Source: Paraclostridium tenue
Lineage (GTDB): Bacteria > Bacillota > Clostridia > Peptostreptococcales > Peptostreptococcaceae
DNA: 64,000 bases
Assembly (NCBI RefSeq): GCF_015668515.1
Contig: NZ_JADPFO010000001.1
Coordinates: forward strand, 373,331 to 437,330
Direction: 5' to 3'
Positions 16,881-25,716 of the stretch are shown here, one piece after another. The translations under genes and the position numbers were made by a program. Under the pieces are notes generated by a model, which was not told where the DNA came from, did not search any database, and saw only the letters and a program-made list of their open reading frames with translations. The number at the start of each line of letters is the position of its first letter. Within the stretch, counting starts at the first letter, position 1.

Positions 16881-16927
16881 AAATGAAAAAGAAAATCATT
16901 TACGAATGAAATATAAAGTGTTATAAT
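16881..16927 (+). promoter_or_regulatory. Promoter and candidate metalloregulator operator
   Basis: TATAAT at 16922-16927 has a 17-bp spacer to TTTACG at 16899-16904. An inverted repeat AAATGA-N9-TCATTT (16881-16901) overlaps the -35 and has the TGA-N9-TCA spacing of Fur-type boxes. It fits a metal-dependent repressor for the exporter gene downstream; the regulator is inferred only. Confidence 0.5.
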
Positions 16928-16958
16928 GTAGAATATGAGAATTAAAGGAGGCATGCTT

Positions 16959-18083
16959 ATGAATATATTAATAAATAGTGCTGAAGAAACCTTCTTGCAT
17001 GTAGGTTCATTAGTTAGTATATCTATATTAGTATTTGGATATATAAACTATAAAACGAGCGGAAATTTTATAGACATAATAAGTAAAAATAAAAAATTAC
17101 AACCAATTGTAGGAGCTTTGTTAGGGTCGCTACCAGGATGTGGTGGAAGTATAGTATTAATGCCATTATATATGAGTAGTAAAGTTACTTTTGGAACTAT
17201 AGTAGCTAGTTTAATATCGAGCATGGGAGACAGTGCATTTTTAGTTATGACAACTGATTTTAAAGCATACATAAATTTAACTATAATAAGTTTTTTAGTA
17301 GGTATTATAACGGGATACTTAGTAGATTATTTAAAAATGGAACAAAGACTTGATTTACATAAATGCAAAAAAGACTCAAAATGTAATCAAAAAGGTTTAG
17401 AATTAAGATCTGAAAATAAAAACGCTTGTGACATAAAAAATCACAATAAATTCTATCATATATCTCATAAAATAGTTCATGGTATTGGTTACAAGATATA
17501 CTTGTTTTTATTATTAATTGGATTTGCATTTATGGTTTTAGCTCATTCAGGATTAGAGTTTGGATTTATAGAAAAGCTACATTCTTTTGAGGAAGCTATA
17601 GCTATATTAGGTATAATATCTTCATTTATATATATGATAATGACTAAAAAAGTTATAGAAAATGAAAGTTTTGAAGAAAATGAACATAAATTGATGTCAT
17701 TAAAAGAAACTATTATACATTCTGTAAGTGAAATATCATTTGTAATTGTTTGGATATTTATAGCTTATATAATTTATGATGTTGTTATATTTATAGCAGG
17801 TGGAGAGGAAGTATTAGTTAACTTAATATTAGGAGCTGGAGTTTTAAGTGTATTTGCAGGTGCTTTTCTTGGAATAATACCAGGTTGTGGTATTCAAATT
17901 GTAGTTATGTCATTTTACTTAAAAGGAAGTTTACCATTTGCGGCATTAGTTTCAAATACAATATCTCAGGATGGAGATGCATTATTTCCATTACTTGCAC
18001 TAGATAAAAAATCAGCTATGTGGGCAACTATAGTAACTACTATACCTGCTGTATTAGTTGGGCTAATAGTATATTTTATTTAA
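16959..18083 (+). CDS. 10-TM putative metal exporter (ArsP_2 / putative manganese transporter)
   Basis: 374 residues from ATG 16959, seven bases after AAGGAGG; two earlier in-frame ATGs lie before or against that site. Two related halves each carry a P-G-C-G motif: LGSLPGCGGSIVLMPLY and LGIIPGCGIQIVVMSFY, each followed by a conserved acidic segment (SSMGDSAF; SQDGDALFP). The loop between halves is rich in Cys, His, Asp and Lys and could bind metal. The family (ArsP_2, 10TM putative heavy-metal exporter) is called a putative manganese transporter. A second manganese exporter, MntP, is nearby. Confidence 0.85.
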   Translation: MNILINSAEETFLHVGSLVSISILVFGYINYKTSGNFIDIISKNKKLQPIVGALLGSLPGCGGSIVLMPLYMSSKVTFGTIVASLISSMGDSAFLVMTTDFKAYINLTIISFLVGIITGYLVDYLKMEQRLDLHKCKKDSKCNQKGLELRSENKNACDIKNHNKFYHISHKIVHGIGYKIYLFLLLIGFAFMVLAHSGLEFGFIEKLHSFEEAIAILGIISSFIYMIMTKKVIENESFEENEHKLMSLKETIIHSVSEISFVIVWIFIAYIIYDVVIFIAGGEEVLVNLILGAGVLSVFAGAFLGIIPGCGIQIVVMSFYLKGSLPFAALVSNTISQDGDALFPLLALDKKSAMWATIVTTIPAVLVGLIVYFI

Positions 18084-18157
18084 CATTAAAAATTAAGTGC
18101 TAATATATTAACATATATACATATTCTATAATATAAAATATATTATGGAGGGTATAT

Positions 18158-18298
18158 ATGAAAAATAATTCTATGATTGTAGGAATTGTAATAGGCTTAT
18201 TAGCAGGTATATTATTTACAAAAATTAATTTTACAACGCTTGTTACATTAGGACTTGGAATATGGATTGGACATTATATATCTAACAATAAAAAATAA
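18158..18298 (+). CDS. 46-residue membrane peptide
   Basis: ATG 18158 follows GGAGGG with good spacing. The peptide has two hydrophobic stretches (SMIVGIVIGLLAGILF and LVTLGLGIWIGHYI) separated by a short polar turn, so it is probably a hairpin in the membrane. It is 74 bases behind the metal exporter and in front of a strong terminator, so it may be on the same transcript as an accessory subunit. Not recognised. Confidence 0.6.
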   Translation: MKNNSMIVGIVIGLLAGILFTKINFTTLVTLGLGIWIGHYISNNKK

Positions 18299-18338
18299 GA
18301 GATATCTTGACAATAAGAGATATCTCTTATTTTTTTTA
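18290..18338 (+). terminator. Rho-independent terminator
   Basis: AAAAATAAGAGATATC pairs with GATATCTCTTATTTTT, with a T run. It overlaps the last codons of the 46-residue gene. Confidence 0.9.
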
Positions 18339-18420
18339 GTATAATCTAAAGTAAAGAAATATTATTATAAAAATTTTATTAGATTTTTATGTATATATTT
18401 AATTTAACTAAAATAAAAAA

Positions 18421-18984
18421 TTATATAAAATAGCTTATAAAATTTGTGTGATCATTGAAAATATTAAATCCTATCAATATAAGTATAATTCCACCTATAA
18501 ATTTAGCCAACTCTCCTATGAAAGAGCCCATTTTATTTCCTAATAAAACACCTATAAAACAAACTAAGAAAGTTATAATTCCAATACAAATTACTATTGG
18601 AATTATAGGTATATTTAAAAATGAAAAGCTAATTCCAACAGCAAGTGCATCTATACTAGTAGCTATTGCCAATATTAATATATCTAGATTAGTGCATTTA
18701 AAAGAAGTATTTTTATCATCTTTAGAAAATATCATTTGAAATCCTAAAAAGCATAATAATATAAGTGCTATCCAATGATCTATAGATTTTATATATTCAG
18801 AAAGTCCAATTCCTAAACTCCATCCTAAAAGTGGCATTAACCCCTGAAATAAGCCAAATGCGAAACTAATTTTAAGAGCTAATTTAAAATTTATTTTTTT
18901 TATATTCATTCCTTTAGATAATGAAACTGTAAATGCATCCATAGATAAAGCAAAAGAAGTCATTAGTACAAATGTTATATTCAT
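18421..18984 (-). CDS. mntP: Manganese efflux pump MntP
   Basis: 187 residues, six membrane segments in two repeats. The repeated acidic motifs of the family are clear: SMDAFTVSLSKGM near residues 14-26 and SIDALAVGISF near 114-124; the aspartates are essential in characterised members. It exports manganese. Ribosome-binding site AGGAGG precedes the ATG on the minus strand. No yybP-ykoY manganese riboswitch was seen in its ~90-base leader before the bidirectional terminator. It is close to the other putative manganese exporter. Confidence 0.92.
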   Translation of the reverse strand: MNITFVLMTSFALSMDAFTVSLSKGMNIKKINFKLALKISFAFGLFQGLMPLLGWSLGIGLSEYIKSIDHWIALILLCFLGFQMIFSKDDKNTSFKCTNLDILILAIATSIDALAVGISFSFLNIPIIPIVICIGIITFLVCFIGVLLGNKMGSFIGELAKFIGGIILILIGFNIFNDHTNFISYFI

Positions 18985-19074
18985 AAGAATCCTCCTTTTT
19001 AATTAAGTAACAATATAAACAAATCAATATTAATATATATATAAATATATGGATAAATAGTACAAGTTTTATAT

Positions 19075-19123
19075 AAAAAAATAGACTATATAAATTTAAT
19101 AATTTATATAGTCTATTTTTTTA
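19075..19123. terminator. Bidirectional terminator-like hairpin
   Basis: AAAAAATAGACTATATAAATT pairs with AATTTATATAGTCTATTTTTT. It lies between two minus-strand genes and would end transcripts from the His/Lys/Glu-rich gene. Confidence 0.8.
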
Positions 19124-19277
19124 TATATTAATTTTATAACTATTTTTATTTGCTAAAACTAAAGTATTTTTAAATAGGTTAGAGGGACTTGCTATATTTA
19201 ATACAGAAAATATAGCAAATTTATATTGGTAAATTTATATCATATGATTAAGTTTATAATAATAAAAACTTTGTATA

Positions 19278-19661
19278 TTATTTATTTAATTCTTTTAATT
19301 CTTTTCTTAATTTTTTATCTTCTTCTCTCATTTCTTTATCTATTTCTTTTATTATTTTTTTAGCCTCTTTTTCTTCTTCATGTTCTTCTTTTTTCATTTG
19401 ATGTTTTAATTCTTTTGCGAATTTATGATCTTCATGTTCTTCTTTTTTTATTTCTTTATCTATTTCCTTACCTAATTTTTTAGCTTCTTTTTCTTCTTCA
19501 TGTTCTTCATGTTCCATTTGATGCTTTAATTCTTTTGCAAATTTATGTTCTTCATGCTCTTCTTTTTTATATTCTTTTTTGCTTTCATGTTTATATTTTA
19601 AGCCTTCTACATCTTTTTTTAGTTCTTCTTCAACATGTTTTACTTCTTCTTTGAATTTCAT
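19278..19661 (-). CDS. Charged repeat protein rich in Lys, Glu and His
   Basis: 127 residues from the second ATG (19661); the first (19670) abuts the ribosome-binding site AGGGAG. Almost the whole protein is Lys/Glu/His. Two ~42-residue tandem units carry EEHKFAKELKHQM then EEHEEEKEAKK. It would be one long charged helix or coiled coil with regularly spaced His-containing EEHE clusters, which could bind divalent metals. The family is not recognised. Its position behind two metal exporters is suggestive only. Confidence 0.7.
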   Translation of the reverse strand: MKFKEEVKHVEEELKKDVEGLKYKHESKKEYKKEEHEEHKFAKELKHQMEHEEHEEEKEAKKLGKEIDKEIKKEEHEDHKFAKELKHQMKKEEHEEEKEAKKIIKEIDKEMREEDKKLRKELKELNK

Positions 19662-19924
19662 TGTTAACATCTCCCTAAGATAATTTAGATTTATTATAAC
19701 TACATAGTAGCACCAACAAAAAATATTGTAAATAAGTTTTGTTTTTTGTAGAATGTTTTATATTTTCGAAAATATTATATACATCAAAAATATGAATAAA
19801 AAACATATAAATATACTAATGAATAAAAATTTTCAGTATTCTGAAAAAAACAATATACACAAAGATTAGTCAAACTCTAGAAAAAATATATAATAACTAA
19901 TATAATATGATTGTAGGTATTTAT

Positions 19925-19942
19925 AAAGGGGGAATTTTTATA
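19925..19942 (+). promoter_or_regulatory. Ribosome-binding site pointing at an ATA start codon
   Basis: AAAGGGGGA (19925-19933) is a strong ribosome-binding site seven bases before ATA (19940-19942). There is no ATG, GTG or TTG at a usable distance. The only upstream in-frame ATG (19907) has no ribosome-binding site. Confidence 0.55.
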
Positions 19943-20845
19943 AAAAAATATAGTGGAGAAATAGGGTTACTTTTAGTATCTTTGATTTGGGGAAGTGGAT
20001 TTGTAGCAACACAACTAGGACTTGAAAATGGACTTACACCATTTCAACTTATGACAGGTAGATTTTTTATAGGGGCATTTTTAATAAGTATTATATTTTT
20101 TAATAAAGTTAAAAATATAAATAAAAGTGATATTATATCTGGAATAATGCTAGGCGTATTTTTATTTACAGCATTTTCTTTTCAAACGTTTGGTCTTAGA
20201 TACACAACATCGTCAAAAAGCGCTTTTTTAACTGCAGCAAATGTTGTGATGGTACCATTTGTAGGATGTCTGTTATATAGGAGAAAAATTGATAAAATAG
20301 GAATTATGAGTAGTTTAATTGCACTTATAGGTATAGGAATAATATCATTAGATTCTAGTTTTAGTATAAGTTTTGGAGATAGCTTGACTTTAATATGTGC
20401 AGTTGGATTTGCTATGCACATATTTTTTACAAGTGAGTTTACCAAAAATCATGATCCTGTAGTCCTTACATGTATACAAATGGCAACAGCATTTTTATTA
20501 TCATTATTATTACAAATATTAGTAGGAGAGATTAATACTCCTATAAATAAATTAACCGTATCATCTGTATTATTCTTAGGTGTATTTAATACAACTTTAT
20601 GTTTTCTTGGGCAAACTATATGTCAAACTAAAGTTGATGGAACAAAAACAGCTATATTACTATCAACTGAAGCTATATTTGGGATGCTTTTTTCTGTAGT
20701 AATAGCAAATGAGGTAATAACTTCAAGAATGATAATAGGTAGTATACTCATATTTACTGCAATTATATGTGCAGAAACCAAATTGTCATTTTTATTTAAA
20801 GAAAATAAAGATTTAGACTTAATCAATTTAGATAAAGATTTATAA
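19940..20845 (+). CDS. DMT-superfamily (EamA) metabolite exporter
   Basis: About 301 residues from the ATA at 19940, or 312 from the ATG at 19907. Ten membrane segments in two EamA repeats: the first starts LLVSLIWGSGFVATQ, and the conserved RF/ALR-type region TTSSKSAFLTAANVVMVPF is near residue 95. Drug/metabolite transporters of this type export amino acids, nucleosides or other small compounds; the substrate is unknown. The protein begins KKYSGEIGLLLVSLIWG, which is where family members start, so translation most likely begins at ATA after the strong AAAGGGGGA site. Followed by a terminator. Confidence 0.85.
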   Translation: MKKYSGEIGLLLVSLIWGSGFVATQLGLENGLTPFQLMTGRFFIGAFLISIIFFNKVKNINKSDIISGIMLGVFLFTAFSFQTFGLRYTTSSKSAFLTAANVVMVPFVGCLLYRRKIDKIGIMSSLIALIGIGIISLDSSFSISFGDSLTLICAVGFAMHIFFTSEFTKNHDPVVLTCIQMATAFLLSLLLQILVGEINTPINKLTVSSVLFLGVFNTTLCFLGQTICQTKVDGTKTAILLSTEAIFGMLFSVVIANEVITSRMIIGSILIFTAIICAETKLSFLFKENKDLDLINLDKDL

Positions 20846-20899
20846 AAAAATTAGTTATATTAAAATATGAATATTTTAATATAACTAATTTTTTTTTTA
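20844..20899 (+). terminator. Rho-independent terminator
   Basis: AAATTAGTTATATTAAAATAT pairs with ATATTTTAATATAACTAATTT around a short loop, with a long T run. Confidence 0.9.
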
Positions 20900-21040
20900 G
20901 AAAATTTTAAAAAGTAGAAAATTAAAATTATATATGTAAAATAAAGCATATTTTATTGACCTAATATTATAGAATATTTCGGTTGAATATAATATAATAT
21001 CTTATGTATAGACAATGTTTTCAAAGAGAGGGGAAGTATT

Positions 21041-21952
21041 ATGACAAGACCCACATTAGTGGTTATGGCTGCAGGAATGGGGAGTAGATATGGGGGATTA
21101 AAACAAATAGATTCAGTAGGTCCAAATGGAGAAGTTATAATAGATTATTCTATTTATGATGCAATAAAAGCAGGATTTTCTAAAGTAGTATTTATAATAA
21201 GAGAAGAATTAGAGGCTGTATTTAGAGATAAAATCGGTAAAAAAATTGAAAATATAATAGAAACTGAATATGTATTTCAAAATATAAATTTTGGAATACC
21301 AGAAGATTTTAATTTACCTAAAGAAAGAAAAAAGCCTTGGGGAACGGCTCATGCAATTTATTGTTGCAAAGACTTTATAAATGAACCTTTTGTGGTTATA
21401 AATGCTGATGATTTTTATGGTCAAAGTACTTATAAAATAATTTATGACTATTTAGTAAATAGTAAGGATAATTTTGAATATTTGATGGCAGGGTTTGTTC
21501 TTGAAAATACTTTAACAGAAAATGGTACCGTAGCAAGGGGTATATGCAAAGTAGATGATTATAGTAATTTATTATCTATAACAGAAAGGACTTCTATTAA
21601 ACAGTTTAAAAATGGTACTAAATATACTGAAGATAATTTAAATTGGGTAGATATAAAAGAAGGAAGTATAGTTTCTATGAATATATGGGGATTTAAACCA
21701 ACAATATTTAATGAACTAGAAAAAGATTTTAGATTATTTTTATATAATAACAAAGATAATATTTTAAAAGCAGAATTTTATATACCATCAGTTATTGATA
21801 GTATGATAAAACAAAAAAAAGCTAATGTTAAAGTTTTAGTATCTAAAGAGCAATGGTATGGGGTTACATATAAAGAAGATAAAGAACATGTATGTAAAAG
21901 TATTAATAATTTAATGGGAAGTATATATCCTGATAAATTATGGGAGGAGTAA
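21041..21952 (+). CDS. Sugar-phosphate nucleotidyltransferase
   Basis: 303 residues. N-terminal nucleotide-binding loop VVMAAGMGSRYGGLKQ at about residues 7-22, and metal-binding NADDFYG near residue 121. These are hallmarks of NTP-transferase enzymes that make NDP-sugars or NDP-polyols. The next gene, two bases downstream, is a NahK-like sugar 1-kinase. The two would phosphorylate and then activate a sugar such as N-acetylhexosamine; the substrate is inferred. Ribosome-binding site GAGAGGGG. Confidence 0.85.
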   Translation: MTRPTLVVMAAGMGSRYGGLKQIDSVGPNGEVIIDYSIYDAIKAGFSKVVFIIREELEAVFRDKIGKKIENIIETEYVFQNINFGIPEDFNLPKERKKPWGTAHAIYCCKDFINEPFVVINADDFYGQSTYKIIYDYLVNSKDNFEYLMAGFVLENTLTENGTVARGICKVDDYSNLLSITERTSIKQFKNGTKYTEDNLNWVDIKEGSIVSMNIWGFKPTIFNELEKDFRLFLYNNKDNILKAEFYIPSVIDSMIKQKKANVKVLVSKEQWYGVTYKEDKEHVCKSINNLMGSIYPDKLWEE

Positions 21953-21953
21953 A

Positions 21954-23060
21954 ATGATTAAGGAACATGATTTTAAAAATATAGTAAAAAATTTTAAATT
22001 CAAAGGGGAATTTATAGAGGCTAAAAGCCATACATGTGGACATATAAATGATACATTTATATTAATTTTTGAAAATAACAATAAAGAAATAGTAAAATAT
22101 ATACTGCAAAGAATAAATACTAATATATTTAAAAAACCAGATGAATTAGTGGAAAATATAAAAAATGTGACTGAGCACATAAAATCTAAAGTAATAAAAG
22201 AAAATGGAAATCCACTTAGAGAGACTTTAAACATAATAGAAACTTTAGATAATAAAAGTTATTATGTAAGTAGTGATGGAAATTACTTTAGAGCTTTTGT
22301 ATATATAACAGATGCAAAAACTTATCAGATTGTTGAAGAACCTATCCATATGTATAAATGTGGAAAAGCTTTAGGGAAATTTCAAAAACAATTATCAGAT
22401 TTTAAAGTTGAAAAATTATATGAAACTATAATCGATTTTCACAATACTAAAAAAAGATATGAAGCTTTTTTAGAAGCAGTGAATTTAGATCCATTAAAAA
22501 GAGCAAATTTAGTTAAAGAAGAAATTGAATTTGTACTAGATAGAGCTGATGATTGTGAAGTATTAGTAAATATGATAGAAAAAGGAAAAATACCTTTGAG
22601 AGTTACTCACAACGATACAAAATTTAACAATATAATGATAGATGAAAAAACTGATGAAGCTATAGCTGTTATTGATTTAGATACTGTAATGCCAGGATTA
22701 GCTGCATATGATTTTGGGGATTCGATACGCTCTGGAGCAACTACAGCTTTAGAAGATGAAATTGATTTAAGTAAAGTTAATTTTGATATAAATTTATATG
22801 AAGAGTTTTCAAAAGGTTTTTTAGAAGAAACTAAAGATTCATTAACAAATTTAGAAAAAGAATATCTTCCATTTGGAGCTAAGCTTATGACTTTTGAATG
22901 TGGTATGAGATTTTTGATGGATTATATAAATGGAGATATATACTTTAAAATACAAAGAGAAAATCATAATTTGGATAGGGCCAGAAATCAGTTCAAATTA
23001 GTTAAAGATATGGAAGAGAATATGGATAAAATGAAAGATATAGTATTTAAATATTCTTAA
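21954..23060 (+). CDS. NahK-like N-acetylhexosamine 1-kinase (APH fold)
   Basis: 368 residues of the aminoglycoside-phosphotransferase-like kinase fold. The catalytic loop reads THNDTKFNNIMID near residues 217-229 and the metal-binding segment VIDLDTVMPG near 239-248, closely matching bifidobacterial NahK. The N-terminal SHTCGHINDTF loop binds nucleotide. It probably makes a sugar 1-phosphate used by the nucleotidyltransferase encoded just before it. The ribosome-binding site GGGAGGAG lies in the end of that gene. Confidence 0.82.
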   Translation: MIKEHDFKNIVKNFKFKGEFIEAKSHTCGHINDTFILIFENNNKEIVKYILQRINTNIFKKPDELVENIKNVTEHIKSKVIKENGNPLRETLNIIETLDNKSYYVSSDGNYFRAFVYITDAKTYQIVEEPIHMYKCGKALGKFQKQLSDFKVEKLYETIIDFHNTKKRYEAFLEAVNLDPLKRANLVKEEIEFVLDRADDCEVLVNMIEKGKIPLRVTHNDTKFNNIMIDEKTDEAIAVIDLDTVMPGLAAYDFGDSIRSGATTALEDEIDLSKVNFDINLYEEFSKGFLEETKDSLTNLEKEYLPFGAKLMTFECGMRFLMDYINGDIYFKIQRENHNLDRARNQFKLVKDMEENMDKMKDIVFKYS

Positions 23061-23070
23061 TAGAAATATA

Positions 23071-23114
23071 AAAAAGGTTAACTTAAAGGTTTAATTTAAG
23101 TTAATCTTTTTTAT
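23071..23114 (+). terminator. Rho-independent terminator
   Basis: AAAAGGTTAACTTAAA pairs with TTTAAGTTAATCTTTT, followed by a T run. Confidence 0.85.
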
Positions 23115-23214
23115 TTGTTAATTAGAAAAAGACAATATAAAAATAAATAATTTTAACAATTATATAGTTAATTGAATAAAATATTAAAAATAAGTTTTAC
23201 TAATAGGAGGGAGT

Positions 23215-24027
23215 ATGAAATACTATATAAAAGTTGAAAATGGAGTGAAAATTTTTGTAGAGGATATCAACTCGAAAGGGAAAAAAACTATATTATTTAT
23301 ACATGGTTGGCCTTTAAATCATAACGCATATGAATATCAAATAAATCAATTATCTAAAAGTGGTTATAGATGTATAGCGATAGACCTTAGAGGATTTGGA
23401 AAATCAGATAGACCATCTAATGGATATTCTTATGATAGATTTGCTGATGATATTAAGGTAATAATTGATTCACTTAAATTAAATGATATTTTATTAGTAG
23501 GACACTCTATGGGTGGGGCTATTTCCATTAGATATATGGATCGTCATAATGGACATGGAGTATCAAAGCTTGCTTTATTTGGAGCAGCTGCACCAAGTTG
23601 GGTAAAAACTGATAATTGGCCTTATGGATATACTAAAGATCAAGTAAATCAATTTATTAAAGAAACTTATAGTGATCGTCCAAAACTAATTAGAGATGTA
23701 GGAGATTTATTCTTCTTTCAATATCTAACAAGACCTTTTACAGAATGGTTTAGCCAAATATGCTTAGAAGCTTCAGGTTGGGCGACTGCAGAGTGTTTAG
23801 TTTCTCTTAGGGATGAACGATTATTTTCGAGCCTTAATAAAATAAAGGTGCCTACATTAATATTACATGGAGTACATGATAAAATTTGTCCATTTGAATT
23901 TGGAGAATATATGAATAATGAAATTGAAAATTCAAAGTTAGTGCCATTTGAATATAGCGGTCATGGAGCTTTTTATGAAGAAAAAGATAAAGCAAATAAT
24001 GAACTTATTAAATTTATAGAGGGTTAG
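23215..24027 (+). CDS. Alpha/beta hydrolase (chloroperoxidase/esterase-like)
   Basis: 270 residues. HGWPLN oxyanion region near 30, nucleophile elbow GHSMGG near residues 96-101, an acid in HGVHDKICP near 221, and the catalytic histidine in YSGHGAFYEE near 251. The layout, with a DLRGFGKSD strand, matches non-haem haloperoxidase/perhydrolase-type esterases. Substrate unknown. Cytoplasmic; no signal peptide. Ribosome-binding site GGAGGG. Monocistronic. Confidence 0.88.
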   Translation: MKYYIKVENGVKIFVEDINSKGKKTILFIHGWPLNHNAYEYQINQLSKSGYRCIAIDLRGFGKSDRPSNGYSYDRFADDIKVIIDSLKLNDILLVGHSMGGAISIRYMDRHNGHGVSKLALFGAAAPSWVKTDNWPYGYTKDQVNQFIKETYSDRPKLIRDVGDLFFFQYLTRPFTEWFSQICLEASGWATAECLVSLRDERLFSSLNKIKVPTLILHGVHDKICPFEFGEYMNNEIENSKLVPFEYSGHGAFYEEKDKANNELIKFIEG

Positions 24028-24179
24028 TTAATATAAAGAATACAAAACCTACTTATATAATATACAATTTAGATACATTTATAAAAATATACTAAAAAAT
24101 AAACTAAATAGAGGAAAATAACGAAATGGGTCATATAAATATAATAGAGAGAAAATAAACTGTAAGAAGAGGTGTTTAT

Positions 24180-24725
24180 ATGAGTAAAAAAGTTGCAGTT
24201 ATATATAAAACAAAATATGGAAGTACTAAAAAATATGCAGGATGGATGACGTTGAAATTAGATGCAGATTTATATGAAATTACTGATATAAGGCCGAAAC
24301 ATTTACTTGAATATGATACTATAGTATTTGGAGCGGGTATATACAGAGGAAAAATAAATGGAATAAACTTTATAAAAGAAAATTATGATAAAGTAAGAGA
24401 TAAAGAGTTATTTATATTTACTGTTGGAATGGAAAGTATAAATGAATCAAAAAAAGAAGCGATAATAAAAAATAACTTAGATGATTTTAAAGACAAAGAT
24501 TTCAAATTATATAATTTTAAAGGTTCATTTGAATATAAATCTTTAAATATTTTAGACAAAATTATGATGAAGACTCTTAAGAAGCTTATAGAAAATAAAA
24601 ATAAGGTAGATTTAACAGAAGATGATTTAAATATATTAAAAGGGTTTGAAGAAAAAGTAGATTTAACTGATAAAAAATCTATAAATGATTTAATTGAAGA
24701 CATTAATAAAAAAGTAAATAGCTAA
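24180..24725 (+). CDS. Flavodoxin-domain protein (HemG-like)
   Basis: 181 residues. The FMN phosphate-binding loop YKTKYGSTKKYA is at about residues 9-20, and VFGAGIYRGKI near 51-61. This is the Flavodoxin_5 layout used by HemG-type protoporphyrinogen oxidases and stand-alone flavodoxins. No haem genes are adjacent, so a general electron carrier is as likely. It ends in a bidirectional terminator shared with dppA. Confidence 0.82.
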   Translation: MSKKVAVIYKTKYGSTKKYAGWMTLKLDADLYEITDIRPKHLLEYDTIVFGAGIYRGKINGINFIKENYDKVRDKELFIFTVGMESINESKKEAIIKNNLDDFKDKDFKLYNFKGSFEYKSLNILDKIMMKTLKKLIENKNKVDLTEDDLNILKGFEEKVDLTDKKSINDLIEDINKKVNS

Positions 24726-24762
24726 TGATAATTGTTTATTTGACAATTATCATTAGCTATTT
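24720..24762. terminator. Bidirectional terminator
   Basis: GCTAATGATAATTGT pairs perfectly with ACAATTATCATTAGC. The stop codon of the flavodoxin gene is inside the first arm. Confidence 0.85.
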
Positions 24763-24769
24763 TATTTAA

Positions 24770-25567
24770 TTATATAAATAAAAACATTCTTAAAAATTCA
24801 TAATAATCATTTGTATAAAAATTAATAGTTTGAGAATTTATAAGTTTAACACCAGGATAAAAAGAAGCTTTAAATGCATCTTGATGTTTCTTAAATCTTA
24901 TTTCTATATTAAATTCATCTGGAAGTTTTATAATATGTCTAGATAAATCTCCAGACAAAGATTTAAACACACCTTCTTTTATATTTTCAAGTGCAGTTTG
25001 AGGATGAATAGATATAGATGCATCTCCAATTCCCTTAGATACAGCAACTGTAACGATATTAGGATTTAACTCTTTTGCATTTTCACAAAGCATTTCATCT
25101 CCACTTAAAAAAGCTACAGGAACATTATAATAAGCACTAGTGTAGGCGTTTATCATAAATTCACTAGCTATGTTTTCATTAATTTTCACATAATCATACT
25201 TAGAACTATTCATAGTATGTGATAATGGATTTCCACATTGACTGCCACCACTATGATAACCTACAAAAAGTGTAGCATCAAAAGTTTTATTTATGCCTGC
25301 CATCATAATATGTGGATCATTGGTCCATCCTCTAATTAAGTGAGTATTTTGAGGAAGTAATGATTGATTTATACTTCTTGCACTTCCATGTGCATCTTTA
25401 ATTAATATATAATCGCAATTACATTTATTTGCACCATTACAAGCTGAACTTACTTCTTTAGTCATTTGTAACTTATGATATTCTCCAAAAGTAGAATTAA
25501 GATGAGTCTCTTCCCAATTTACAATTCCACACGTACCTTCTATATCAGCACTAATATATACTTTCAT
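24770..25567 (-). CDS. dppA: D-aminopeptidase DppA (family M55)
   Basis: 265 residues. Zinc ligands match the family: D8 and E10 in ISADIEGTCG, H in KDAHGSA near 60, H in GYHSGG near 104, and E in IASEF near 133. DppA hydrolyses D-Ala-containing peptides released from cell walls, forming a self-compartmented decamer. The gene stands alone on the minus strand but diverges from alr-ldcA across a 149-bp spacer that holds a 13-bp inverted repeat, so it may be co-regulated with them. Confidence 0.93.
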   Translation of the reverse strand: MKVYISADIEGTCGIVNWEETHLNSTFGEYHKLQMTKEVSSACNGANKCNCDYILIKDAHGSARSINQSLLPQNTHLIRGWTNDPHIMMAGINKTFDATLFVGYHSGGSQCGNPLSHTMNSSKYDYVKINENIASEFMINAYTSAYYNVPVAFLSGDEMLCENAKELNPNIVTVAVSKGIGDASISIHPQTALENIKEGVFKSLSGDLSRHIIKLPDEFNIEIRFKKHQDAFKASFYPGVKLINSQTINFYTNDYYEFLRMFLFI

Positions 25568-25644
25568 TATTTTCCTCCATGCACAAATATTATTATAAAG
25601 TTCATATCTTTATATAATAGATATAGTATTTGGCATTTAAAAAT

Positions 25645-25694
25645 ATACATATTTTATTGATAACTTGCATATTTTTAGTACATAAAATATGTAT
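25645..25694. promoter_or_regulatory. 13-bp inverted repeat between dppA and alr, candidate operator
   Basis: ATACATATTTTAT (25645-25657) is the exact reverse complement of ATAAAATATGTAT (25682-25694), 24 bp apart, in a divergent promoter region. TTGATA lies between the arms. A shared regulator for both directions is plausible; AT-rich chance pairing cannot be ruled out. Confidence 0.4.
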
Positions 25695-25716
25695 TTAATA
25701 GATTTGAGGTGAAAAT

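Noticed and set aside
18985..19074. yybP-ykoY manganese riboswitch before mntP
   Set aside because: The leader is too short and AT-rich, with none of the conserved loops.
19278..19661. Tandem repeats as a CRISPR array
   Set aside because: The repeats are in-frame 126-bp coding units of one protein with no unique spacers.
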